64,000 bases of DNA, taken from the NCBI RefSeq assembly GCF_042100115.1, contig NC_091272.1, positions 4,278,001-4,342,000 of the forward strand. The letters are read 5' to 3'. The stretch is from Alternaria dauci (taxonomy: Eukaryota; Ascomycota; Dothideomycetes; Pleosporales; Pleosporaceae). The notes under the pieces were generated by a model, which saw only the letters and a program-made list of their open reading frames with translations, was not told the origin of the DNA and did no database searches. The position numbers and the translations under genes are program-made. Of this stretch, positions 10,500 to 20,605 are shown one piece after another (the stretch's first letter is position 1; each line of letters starts with the position of its first letter).

Positions 10500-11208
10500 C
10501 TAGTATCCAAGCTGACCCCTAACTGCACCAGACGAGAACTGCGCAGTGTGCGAATCAGTGAAGAAACCCTTGGGATTCTCGACAATCTGCCTCACGTGGA
10601 AGCCGTCAGCCTGATCCTTTCCAGTTGCGGTGTTGTTGATGCCGACTTTGAAGGGTCCCTTCAAGCAGCCAACGGAAGTGCGGCGGTCATCCGGACCGGT
10701 GGGGTTGGGGAAGGCCTAAGTAATTGCGTGTCAGTAGTTGTCCTAGTCATCATGATGTGGTATGCGAAAAACTTGTAGCTAAGAGAGGGAAAGGAAGTAG
10801 ACTTACGAGTCTTGGTGGGCCAGGCATACCCTTGGCACCCTCGTGGATATGTGTCGCAGTAAGCGCAGGTGATGCATACTCTCCAGTGACACCGCTCAGA
10901 GTGATGTTGTAACAAATGGTGTTCTCAGCAATGTTGATGCCGTACTTGAAGAGGCCCTTAGCGCCGGGCTGACCGGGAGCAGGGGCACCAGTGGTCGCGA
11001 TGACCTGGTCCGGAGTCGCCTTGACGACATACTGAGCGTCAAAGTAGAAGAGCTTCTCGTTCTTCTTCCAGCTGTCGTCGTTTGAGTCCCAGATCGCGTC
11101 CCAGTCATCCTTGCATTCGGTCTTATAGTCGCGTTTGCTGCCTGAGGGGGCGGCAAAGGCAAGGGGGGTCGAGATGAGAGCGAGAAGTGCGGGAGTGGTG
11201 AAATGCAT
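10500..11208 (-). CDS. Secreted CHRD-domain protein
   Basis: Two exons (11208-10807 and 10715-10500, phase 0 intron GTAAGT..CTTAG) encode 205 residues. The N-terminus is a typical signal peptide (MHFTTPALLALISTPLAFA), followed by a KR site. The CHRD fold is read from FKYGINIAENTICYNITLSG, then ATHIHEGAKGMPGPP, and in the second exon VGCLKGPF and SGAVRGQL near the end. CHRD domains occur in chordin and in many microbial secreted proteins with no known enzymatic activity; the paired His in THIHEG may bind metal. The likely location is the cell wall or medium. Its neighbour PhoD is also predicted to be secreted, but nothing links their functions. Confidence 0.85.
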
Positions 11209-12749
11209 CGTGAGTGACGTTTGAGTTGGAGGAGCTGTAGAGTAGACTTGTAGGTTTTGGATGGAGCGATGAAGGTGTGGGTTGCTGACGAAGAATACTT
11301 GGGGCCATTTCGTGCTGAGCTTTATACTTTTACGGCTCTGCGCTGCTCACCCAAAGTACAGCTTCCTTTCCCCTTTGACCTGGTCGGATGACATCGTTGG
11401 ACGGCACAAAGTGCCCCTCACTCGGTGGTAAACTCTTGGTGATGCATGCTGGTGTCTTGGTGAAGTCCGGACGGTAGGGTTTGCCAAGCCATCAGCATGT
11501 ATTTGAGATAATTTCCGCCGTGGCCGAGCTCGGAGACGGTACGGAAAGCATGACGGACAGCACAGGTAGTGGTCTTGGTGTTTTCGATTTGCTGGCAACA
11601 TGCCTGAACCAAAACAGTCAGACCCGATGCGGAAGCTACCCGCCGTGTGCGTCCGACCAACGAGAGTGAAGGCAGATGGAAATCTAGTAGACGCGGCCAA
11701 TCATCGCAACGCTCAGTCGTGCCGTAAAATCCACCGTCCACTGTCTTGGTAACGGAGTTTCCCATGCTTTTGTAAGGCGAGCTTGCATCGATCAAGCCTA
11801 TGATCGCCCCCAAGATATCGCCTAGCCATCTTGGTGCGGGTAGAGTGAGATCCGTAGTCTTACCCCAGCTCTCAACCAGGCTTACTCTTTCACCAAGACT
11901 TCCTTTTGGGGCCATGATGCACATATCCGCGTGGCTGTGCACGACACAAAGGGACGCTGTGTCCAAGGCGCCATCTCATGCCGGCCTCGATGCGGGCCCA
12001 AGGTACTTATCAGGCGCTATCGGTTTCTCGTAACGTTGAGATAGATCGCGGAGTCTCGATTGATGTTCATGATGCTGCCCGCAACGGAGAAGTTTAGTGA
12101 ACTTCTTGGGTGTTCTTGGCTGCGTTGACGTGGGAATCCTGGAGGAATATCGTCCATCTCCTGAGCAGCTCAGGGTCAAGCATCTGAGTCTGCTTACAAT
12201 CGAAGTTCACGACACTATTGAATGCGCTTGGTGATCTGTTAGAATTTTGCTGCGTTGGTAAGAACGGAGGAGGTGCGATGGTTCCTGACACCTGGAATGA
12301 CATCACCAGTCTGACACCTGCCAAGCCACCAGAACAGCGGCTTCCTCTCCGCCTTTTTCACCCTTCACCCTTCTTTCCGCGCGCTACCGAGTTGTTCACC
12401 CAGGGTTCGGAGGGCTAGCAACATGACGACAAGACTGCCCAGGTCAGTGCTTGCACTCCAGAGATCAAAACACGTCGGCGAGCAAACTATGTGTGTGTGT
12501 GTGTGCCTGTTATGCGGTACACCAAGCACGCCTTAAGATTGGGAGCCTTTTGCGTTTGCGATATTTCTCATTAGTGGGTGTCTTTTCGTTGGGCATGATG
12601 CGAATTGTGGAAGCTCAGGCTTGGAGGTGCTGGGCGAATAAGCCGAGTCATCCGACCAAGGATGAAGCAATTTCTCAATCATGAAAAACATCTTCAACAT
12701 TATGCGATTCTGTTACGTCAACAACTCTGTTTTCCATTTTTTACCCCTT
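11209..12749. other. Intergenic, 1.5 kb, with one unassigned ORF
   Basis: A minus-strand frame at 11418-11966 (182 codons) is the longest here. It has no recognisable domain, and a plausible-looking alternative frame overlaps it at 11347-11700, so I do not call it. A (TG)8 tract lies at 12490-12505. Otherwise nothing identified. Confidence 0.35.
12490..12505. repeat. (TG)8 microsatellite
   Basis: Eight uninterrupted TG units in the intergenic stretch downstream of the PhoD gene. Likely a length-variable marker with no evident function. Confidence 0.9.
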
Positions 12750-14744
12750 TTACAAAACCTCCAGATCCGCATGACTGACGAACCATGTCCCGTTGTTAGT
12801 ATCAATTGTCAGATTAGTCTGCACAGTCTTTCCTCCCTTCAAGCTTCCACTCTCCACGACACCACCCCCAACAGGCCTCTGTAGCCTATTCTCGCCACTC
12901 TTAACCGTGAAGTTCGCAATGGGAATCTCCCAGCCATTTCTCGTCACGACAGTCGGCATGCCGAAGAAGTTCGCCGTGAGTTCTTCGTGGGAGAAATGCA
13001 ACTCGAAGTAACCACGGTAGTAGAGGTCTTGCCACTGAAGCTCAGCGTTGGCAGACTGGATGATAGAAGAGTAGTTGTTGGCTGTTGCGAGACTAATGTT
13101 GGCGCCGTAAGGGCAAGGAGACGTGACGGCCGAGCCAGCGAACTCGACACCGATGCTACCTGCGCCGGTCGCAGAACTGTAGTTCTTCTCGTCGAGCCAG
13201 ACGAGGTCGCTAACCCAGGATGCGTGGCTGTCGCCGGCAAGGAAGACGTTGTTGTTGATGTTGTTGCTGTACAAATGGTTGAGAGTACGGTTCTTGTTTG
13301 CTTGGTACCCGTCCCATGCATCGTAGTTCAAAGGGTTCTCTTCTCCATACGCAGCGGATTGGTTGAGCCGCGAGAAGATGATTTGAGAGCCTACGATGCG
13401 CCATGTTGTGCCGCGTTCGGCAGACTCGGAGAGGCTGCGGTAAAACCAGTTTTCCTGACGCGAGCCCATCAAGGAGCGACCTGCATCGTTGGAGATGTCG
13501 TGTATGTAGTCTGTGTTCCAGTAAAGATCAGTGATGGAACGGTCGTATTGACGGGTGTCAAGCATCATTAGATCGACAAGTTTTCCGATGGAGAACGAAC
13601 GCCAGATTCGCAGATTGTCATCCATGTCGACCTGGCGAATTGGCATCCATTCATAGTAAGCTCGGACTGCGTTCATCTTGCGCTGGTCAACAGATACACC
13701 GCCGTCGCGGAGGAAGGAGTCTTCGGTGTTGTTGAGTTCAGACATGCCGTCACGGTAGGTGTTGTCAGCAACCTCGTGATCGTCCCAGACAGGGATCCAC
13801 GGGAACTGCTCGTGGCTGGCAACCAGGTCAAGATCAGTGCGGTAGGTAGCGAGCCTCCTTCGGTAGTCATAGAGAGTGAAGATCTCGCGGTCTGGCTGAG
13901 GGATACGGCCGATCGAGTTACCCCATCCGTAATCTCCATTCTTGTACTCATAGATGTAGTCACCAAGATGGACAACGTAATCGACAGAGTCCTAGTTCCG
14001 GACTTAGCTTGAGTTATGTAGCATCATTGCTGTTTCGACTTACTTTTCGGACAGCATTTCCATAAGCGTTGAAGAAACCAAATGGGTAGTTTGAGCAGCT
14101 GTAAACCGCAAGACTAACACTGGTGATATCGTCGTCGGCATTTGGTGTAGTCTTTGTACGTCCAAGTGGACTCTTGTTCTCCGAACCACAGACATTGAAC
14201 TGGTAGTAGTACGTGCTGTACGCCTTCAAGTTCTTGGCTTCGACCTTGACGGTAAAATCTACGTCCGAGCTGGTGTATACCTTTCCGGAGTCGACAATCG
14301 TGGAACCGTTCTTGCTGTCGTAGACATTGTACTCAACGCAGATTGGTGCTTTGGAGATTTTGACGTATTTCTCATTGTCATGGTCGAACAGAGGTGCGTA
14401 GCCTGTGACCGTAACGTTGGATTGCGAGTTATCGCTTTGCGGAGCGACACGGGTCCAGAGGATGACACTGTTGGGGTATGGGTCACCTGAAGCGACACCG
14501 TGGGTGAAGTTCAGGCTAGAGGCGGCATAGCTGCTTGCTGGGTCATTCCTCTTAACCACCTTGTGAATGGAAACACCAAGAGCTGGGTCTGAATGTGGTA
14601 TAGAGATCAGTATATGTCCTACGTGCAATTTATACAGGGACACTACTAACGGTGTTCTGAAGGCGAACGGTAGTTGAGGTTCTTCGACCAGCTAGCGCTG
14701 GCGGTTGATGCCAATGGCAGCAACGAAAGGTATTGAAGCTTCAT
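12750..14744 (-). CDS. Secreted PhoD-type alkaline phosphatase/phosphodiesterase
   Basis: Three exons (14744-14651, 14588-14044, 13991-12750) encode 626 residues. The start is the Met of a signal peptide (MKLQYLSLLPLASTASA). The N-terminal PhoD_N domain carries FTHGVASGDPYPNSVILWTR. The metallophosphatase core follows: HLGDYIYEY, then WDDHEVADN, DTRQYDR, and GDSHASWV, which together supply the metal-binding Asp, His and Asn set of the PhoD family. Several N-glycosylation sequons occur in the C-terminal third. PhoD enzymes hydrolyse phosphate mono- and diesters extracellularly using iron and calcium, releasing phosphate. The first intron splits the codon after SEHH-type sequence, and its acceptor CATTCAG is canonical. 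Family assignment is firm; substrate is inferred. Confidence 0.93.
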
Positions 14745-15476
14745 ATTTACAAACGGCTGCTAAGTAGAGCGCCGATCAAACTTGCCAGCCCAAATCTACC
14801 GGCTCTCTTGGCCTTTTTGTAGCTTCGAGAATGCTGAGCCATTTTCGATCTCTCCGGCTCGAAGTAAGCTATGCCCATGTAATTTCACGTCTTCACTGCG
14901 TCATGCCTGCAGGAACAAAAGGTCTTGAGAAGCGACATCCCAATCACAGCTCGTGGAGCCGGCATGCTGCCATGTTTGCAGGGTAGACACGGGATGGTGG
15001 GACTCGCGGTAGCGGGGCGAACATTGCAGTGTAGGAAAGTTGAGGACGCGACCTAGTAGTCATTCGTCATCAGCAGAATTGCAGCTTTTCTGATTTGCTG
15101 TAGCATCTGGGCCGCAGTAGAGATGCAGTACGGCGCCGATGCACATGCCCGAGTGCTCTGCGCCTATTGGCTAATATGGGCCGCAGTGGAAAGGCTTGCT
15201 CTGTAGTAAGAAAAGCTTCCCAATATTTCGCGGGTTGACTTGGATGGATTGAGAAGGTGCATTGAAGATCGAAAAGGGTGGAAAACAGCACCTACCGAGG
15301 TATGGTCGTGATAAGTGATGGTTGAGAGCGGAAGCGGAAAGCACCTGGGCAGTGTCGAAATGTCGGAGTACAGAACTCCGCATGTTATCTTTTGCGATAG
15401 GCTGTCAGCCCACTCCGGAGCAATACAGCAATACCGCAAACAATTCCAACATTCTCCCACCTCGTGCAAACAAGTT
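14745..15476. other. Intergenic, promoter of PhoD gene
   Basis: Between the PhoD start and the 3' end of the monooxygenase gene. Minus-strand frames around 15070-15470 overlap one another and show no domain. Nothing else seen. Confidence 0.4.
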
Positions 15477-16760
15477 CTACACGAATAGCTTGTATACCCA
15501 AAACCCCAAGTACACGACTGCCGCAAACAACGGTCGACACCATGCCGGCACTTGATCTCCCGCTTGCCACAGAACCCATGTTTCAATACTTGTCCGCGGC
15601 GCACCAGGCGTGAACAGCATCGCGTTTTTCGCTCCCTCGGTGCGTCGCTGCGCCGCATGTGCATGCTTGAACATTTCCTTTTCATACTTCTCGATGTACT
15701 GGCTCAGAGCATCCACCTGGTTGACCCCTTCACCGGTCGAAGTTGACGCGCTGTACGCCACGATATGCTTGGTGAGAACCATGGCATCGTAGAAAGCCGT
15801 GTTAACACCAATACCTGCAAACGGCGTCATGACATGCGCTGCGTCGCCCAAGAGCGTGACGCCTGGCCTGTGCGGCCAGGTGAACCCCACGGGAAGTTGG
15901 TACAGATTCCTCCACGCAAGTCCCGTTGTCGCTTTCTCAATGGCGTCCAGAAGTTCCGGTCGCCAGTCATGCAGCGACTTCCTCAGTACAGTTTTTGCTG
16001 ATTCGATGTCGCTCTGAGCATCGAAATCGCATGTTTGAGTGAAGTCTTCTGGATGCTGGCCGTAGTAGGATACGTCGATCGATTCATCGGAGAGCTGCTG
16101 TATGGCCAGGGCCTTACCGTCCGAGTATACGAATACGCTGCCTCTATTGACAAGTTTGTAGACTTCTGGTGCTGTGTGCTCGGCATCTGGGATGAACATG
16201 GTCCAGCCACCTAGACCGGAGTAATAAGGCTTCTCCGATGTCAACAGACTGCGCGTCTTGCTGAATGCGCCGTCGCAACCCACAATCAGGTCGAAACCAT
16301 CCAACAGATCGCCGTTCGCAAACAGCAACCTTAGTCCCGTGCTGCACTCTTCAACACGCGAAAGCTTGTATCCCCAACGAACGGTGTCATGAGGTAGACT
16401 CTCCATCAGCATTTTCCTCAGATCTGCACGATCGATCTCCGGTGCATCTCCCGCACCTCCCTTGACATCTGCCGTCTTCCGACCACCTCTTCTCAACCAC
16501 GTTGTAAGGTGTTTATCAGTGACGAGCAGACTCTCGCCATCGTAGCGGGCATACTTCTGGAACTCGTCCCACAGGCCTGCCGACCTGATCGCAGCGAGAC
16601 CTGTATCAGTGCGCAAGTCCAGGGTACCGCCTTGCGAACGGTAATCGATCGAGCTTTCGGCTTCGAAGATGATGGCGCGGCAGTTGCATTGCGTGAGTAG
16701 CAGCCGTGCGAGCATGCACCCGCCGGGCCCTGCGCCGATGATCGCAATCCTGGGTGCCAT
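15477..16760 (-). CDS. FAD-dependent monooxygenase (TetX/PHBH-like)
   Basis: One exon of 427 residues. The dinucleotide-binding motif is at the N-terminus (RIAIIGAGPGGCMLARLL), the DG motif at VGCDGAFSKTR, and the second FAD motif at GVTLLGDAAHVMTPFAGIGVN. This order defines group A flavoprotein monooxygenases, and the YRSQGGTLDLR segment is typical of the TetX-like subgroup. The enzyme should hydroxylate an aromatic or polyketide-like substrate with NADPH and oxygen. A hydrophobic C-terminal segment (PLFAAVVYLGFWVYKLFV) suggests membrane association. The substrate is unknown. No secondary-metabolite genes are adjacent, so detoxification or catabolism is at least as likely as biosynthesis. 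Confidence 0.92.
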   Translation of the reverse strand: MAPRIAIIGAGPGGCMLARLLLTQCNCRAIIFEAESSIDYRSQGGTLDLRTDTGLAAIRSAGLWDEFQKYARYDGESLLVTDKHLTTWLRRGGRKTADVKGGAGDAPEIDRADLRKMLMESLPHDTVRWGYKLSRVEECSTGLRLLFANGDLLDGFDLIVGCDGAFSKTRSLLTSEKPYYSGLGGWTMFIPDAEHTAPEVYKLVNRGSVFVYSDGKALAIQQLSDESIDVSYYGQHPEDFTQTCDFDAQSDIESAKTVLRKSLHDWRPELLDAIEKATTGLAWRNLYQLPVGFTWPHRPGVTLLGDAAHVMTPFAGIGVNTAFYDAMVLTKHIVAYSASTSTGEGVNQVDALSQYIEKYEKEMFKHAHAAQRRTEGAKNAMLFTPGAPRTSIETWVLWQAGDQVPAWCRPLFAAVVYLGFWVYKLFV

Positions 16761-17195
16761 CTTGTCGCCGCCTTGTTATGTGGGTCACTGTTGTTTCAGG
16801 CAAGGGGGCTGAGGGTCAGGGTTGGAATGCATCCTTTATATCCACTTGCTGCCTGGCCAAAAGAGCTTGCTTAAGGCTTGGTGAAGCTTATCCGTCAGGC
16901 CTCCAATGATGCGGTTGACATTCGCTTAGGATCAGGCATTGTGGATTGTGGCTGTTTTGTGTAACACGGAGCAGGAACGTCGGTCCTTCAAAGCGAGACG
17001 GAAGAATGAACCACGATTTCGATTGAGCAAGTCTCGCAGTCGCGATAGCGCGAAGGGCCAAAGCCCAAGTATGTATTGAATGGGATATATACAACATCCA
17101 AAGTATGTGCAAAGTAAAAGACAAAATGTATCCACAGAGAAGTAAACCCCCCGCAACTACCTAAATTTCAGTTGAGCTCAGAGATGGCGACACAT
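16761..17195. other. Intergenic, promoter of monooxygenase
   Basis: About 0.43 kb between the start of the monooxygenase gene and the end of the GH12 gene, both on the minus strand. Short frames only; nothing identified. Confidence 0.45.
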
Positions 17196-17992
17196 CTAGC
17201 TCTGGCTCAGGCTGTACTCGGTAACAGTGAACCTTGCGTTGCTACCAGAGAAAGGCTCAGTTCCAGCACCGACGCTAGTCAAGATTTGGCTGGCGGGCAG
17301 ACCATACTTGCTCGTCAAGAGTTTAACAAATACCATCAAGTCGCCATTGAAGCTCTGTACCTGGCGATCGGCAACAAAGCTGAAGACGTTCATCTGACTA
17401 TGCTGTCCGTTGTACAATTTCCAGGTGTTGCCGGCAAGGGTGACGGTGGCAATGGGGCTTCCCGTAGAGGAAATGGGACCAGCGCCACCGAGGGCACCGA
17501 CCCAGATCATGATCTCGTACTCTGGGGAACCGTTGGCCTTTGAGGAGGTGAAGATGTCGTAGGCGACGTTTGCGATGAGGTTGTTGCCGGTGTAGGACCA
17601 CTTCCAGACGGAGGGGAGAGACTTGACGGAAGAGAGTGCCTTCTGAGTGATCTTCGTGACGACGTTGGCGTACGACTTGACGTGTCCAGGACTAGAGATT
17701 ATCTTGTCAGTATTGGGTTTGATAGCAGAGTGAGAAGAGGAACGTACCCGCCGGCCCAAGCCCACGAGGTGTGCCACTTGAGGGACCTGCCACTGAGGCC
17801 GTCAACGCCAGTGCATTGCCAACCCCCAGCACTGGCCTGGGCTTGGCCCCAAAGATTGTTGTAGACGGTGTAGTCACCAGTTACGGTGCTGTCCCATTGA
17901 CCGCAGTAGTCCGCACGCTTCTCGATGGTAGCGGTGGGTACGGCGAGGGCGAGAGAAGCCGTGCTGGCGATGAGGAGGGCGCTGAGCTTCAT
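17196..17992 (-). CDS. Secreted GH12 endoglucanase/xyloglucanase
   Basis: Two exons (17992-17748, 17691-17196; intron GTACGT..CTCTAG) encode 246 residues, the usual GH12 length. A signal peptide (MKLSALLIASTASLALAVP) is followed by a KR processing site. The mature domain begins DYCGQWDSTVTGDYTVYNN and has the GH12 landmarks: WSYTGNNLIANVAYDIF, the nucleophile in EYEIMIWVGALGG, and the acid/base Glu in GAGTEPFSG near the C-terminus. GH12 enzymes cut beta-1,4-glucan or xyloglucan in plant walls; which one cannot be told by eye. A secreted GH12 fits a saprotroph or plant-associated fungus. Confidence 0.95.
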
Positions 17993-18801
17993 ATTGAGAG
18001 GTGGTACAAGAAGTAGAAAGTAAGGAGTGTAGTGACTGATCTGGATGTTGGATTTTCGGGTGGGCTTCAATCAAGCTTAAGTACAACGCCAAACAGTGCA
18101 TACGAGCCAAAAGGAGAACGTGTCCACGGAGTATCTGCAATGGTAGTCTACCTCCGTTGCTTCGAAGGAACGAACGTGTCAACAACTATTCCGAATCAAG
18201 TCATTACTCCTCTTCAGGGTGTCCCATGGTCAGGCTATGGACTTGTCGATCACCCAAGTCAGGTGGGAGGGCTACTTGGAACATTGGTGGAATTGACAGC
18301 GAGCCAGTGGTGATATACAGTTTCCCCCTGGTTGAACTACCTGGTGCCAAATCCATCAAGTCAGATAGCATGTTCTTAACCTCTTTAAGATAGATCTAAA
18401 ATCTGAACAAGGCCCCCTGTAACTTGGAGAAAACCGCAGTCTTTTTTTGTGGTATTAAGAGGTCTATAGGTCTGCCAAGAGCATGATTTTCCACTAGGCA
18501 GTTCGATCGGGGGAGACTGTAACCGGCGGAAGAACCTCAGGAAACCGATCAACTATGAAGATCTTCGCATATGGCGTTGCTCGTGATGCGCATCGATCCT
18601 GCGTTGCGACGGTCATGTTCCGGGGCGATGGATCGCTACGAAGCAAACTAGGGTTCCCCACAAGTCATTCTGTGCGTCTGAATCATTTCTCCGATGCTTA
18701 ATGAAGCCAATATAAACGTCGGTGGGACTAGCGGAATCAGGCAACAGTAATTTTCCGGCGTTCATGCGTAGAGTCTCGACCTGACGTCAGCCGGGAAGAT
18801 T
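17993..18801. other. Intergenic, promoter of GH12 gene
   Basis: About 0.8 kb upstream of the GH12 start and downstream of the broken 2EXR-type gene. Frames such as 18032-18313 have no recognisable content. Regulatory sites for sugar-responsive factors could lie here but were not demonstrated. Confidence 0.4.
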
Positions 18802-19825
18802 CTAATTGGTACGCACGAAAGACTCGTATACTGCAAGCGATTGGACGAATTTCATGTCGTCTTCATCGCCGGTACCGCAGAACGGTGCCATTGTAGGCTG
18901 CCAGTGTTAGTAACGAGCGAACAAACATACCTAATCTGAGTGACTCACAGCGAACATATCGCCCTTCCGATCGACGTTCCAGGTGTTGCCCGACTGACGG
19001 ATTTCCTGTTGTACGTAAAAGGGCTTCAGGAGCGATGCTCCCCAGAACACGATGGGAGCTTTCTGGTTACCTTGGTCAGAGTGTCTCCCATGTTTGGCAT
19101 GATCGGTGCGTCGAGCCAAGGTTGAACCTCTTCCCATTTCTTGTCCAACAGGTGCCCTCTGTCACCATGAGATGGTGCCGTGAGCACATCTATACTGAGT
19201 TGTTCGAGATGGGGGAAATGTGAAGCATCCGGCTGATGGCAACTGAAACAGCGTTGGGCTTGGCTGCCCCACCAGGGTTGATTTGAGCATTGCCACGCTC
19301 GTCGATGAAGACGAGCGGGCCACCGGTCCACCAGTCGTACTTGGGCCAGACAGTCAGCTTAAGTTTCTTGTTCCTCTCCATGATGGGAAGCAGTGCCAAA
19401 AACCGAGGCGAAACCTCTTCCTGTGTCGGCACGTAGTAACTGTGAGCCCCACGCAGTTGTCTCTGAACCTCGAGCGTGATTCGCAGAGTTCCATGGCCGC
19501 CGGGACATTCTGCTTCGTCGTCAAATTCAGCCCCTATCCTTACAGCCAGGTTGTTGCTCAGAGGCTGTTTGTCTGGGGCTGAGCATGCTACAGGAGCTGT
19601 TGGATTAGGACGGTGTTGCAGGCACTATTCTCGTAGTTGCCGGCACGTGGCCATGATGTTCGCAGGTGGACAAGAAGGTAAATGGATGGCCGTGTCGACA
19701 TGGGATCTAACGGTACTTTGGGGTGATGATGTGTAAAGACATCGGGGTAGTATGAGGCAACGAAGGATTTGGTCGCGCAACTCACGCGGGAGAGCCAACA
19801 ATGGCGACTGAGTAGTGGCAGACAT
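18802..19825 (-). pseudogene. Broken 2EXR/F-box-like gene
   Basis: Reading from 19825, PLLALPRELRDQILRCLI is the 2EXR/F-box-like opening block. The frame stops at a TAG (19627-19625) directly after MATCRQLRE, yet the same frame continues in protein-like sequence (CLQHRPNPTAPV, later EEVSPRFLALLPIMERNKKL and KYDWWTGGPLVFIDERG). Near 19213-19226 the coding signal moves to another frame (FPHLEQLSIDVL, then KKWEEVQPWLDAPIMP). Near 19065-19077 it moves again (APIVFWGASLLKP, then SGNTWNVDRKGDMFA). A normal intron (18948-18898, GTGAGT..GGCAG) leads to a last exon with APFCGTGDEDDMKF. The second shift could be a 65-base GT-AG intron (19070-19006); the stop and the first shift have no such explanation. 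Either the gene is inactivated or the assembly has errors here. Confidence 0.75.
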
Positions 19826-20605
19826 GGGAGTTTGAATGAATTGTGATCATGTGCTTGAAAGCTGGTTAGGGTGTTGGGTGTTGGGACTCTGAGGTTCGTC
19901 TACCTAGCGGTGGAGCGGATCTGTGCGCTCCGCACATGGTCTGTGAGAGCGTGGAAGGACGCCTAATGCGTCGATGTAGTCTAGGTCTCAACGCTACCTT
20001 GAGCATTCTTAGGTATGGGTAGTTTGCAATTGGGTGTTGGGCAGATGGATGTTGTTGTACGCTCCAATCTACGCCGACAGAGATGCGCAGTGGAAGTGAG
20101 ATATGGCCTCCATGGCCGCAGAAAAATGATGTCATGCTGGGCAAAACCGCAGGCGGTGTAGATGCTGGAGATGGACTTGCTCAGACGATGTCGCTGGTAG
20201 GGTTAGTGATGGCATGTGGCTGGGGCGAAAACGCGGAGCTCTGGCCATGGTTCGCAGAGTGGGCGGGATGCATGACATGGCGCAGGGCGGGGCGCGTTTG
20301 CTGTGCGGCTCCAGCGCAAACATTGTGATGGAAGCATGCAACCAACAAACAACCATCGCATGCCAGACCTCACCGCCCACCACCACCAACAACAACAACA
20401 ACGACAACGACAACAACCTGCATACTGACCGCTGTATCTTTTCTCACTAATCTGTATCCATTCACCCACGCCGATAGACGACAGCTTCATGGGTGTAGCG
20501 TTGCGTTGTCGCTGTTCCGCATACCCTTCAGCACCTTCAGCACCCACGTGAACTGCTGCCATATCTTGCATCGATCAAGGCTCGATAGCATAACATCGCA
20601 ACATC
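19826..20605. other. Intergenic, divergent from broken gene to F-box gene
   Basis: Contains a CAC/CAA trinucleotide-rich tract (about 20377-20417) in the likely leader of the large F-box gene. The short frames on either strand have no recognisable content. Confidence 0.45.
20377..20417 (+). repeat. CAC/CAA-rich microsatellite
   Basis: A run of CAC then CAA triplets with CGA interruptions, about 200 bases before the F-box ATG. It may lie in the 5' leader; a CAA-rich unstructured leader would favour translation initiation, but that is inference. Confidence 0.8.

Noticed and set aside
11418..11966. 182-codon minus-strand frame as a gene
   Set aside because: No domain, no signal peptide, and an overlapping rival frame at 11347-11700; could be noise. 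Would reconsider with transcript evidence.
12987..13571. 194-codon plus-strand frame inside the PhoD gene
   Set aside because: Antisense to a well-supported exon with PhoD active-site motifs; composition (Val/Arg/Gly) is that of a shadow frame.
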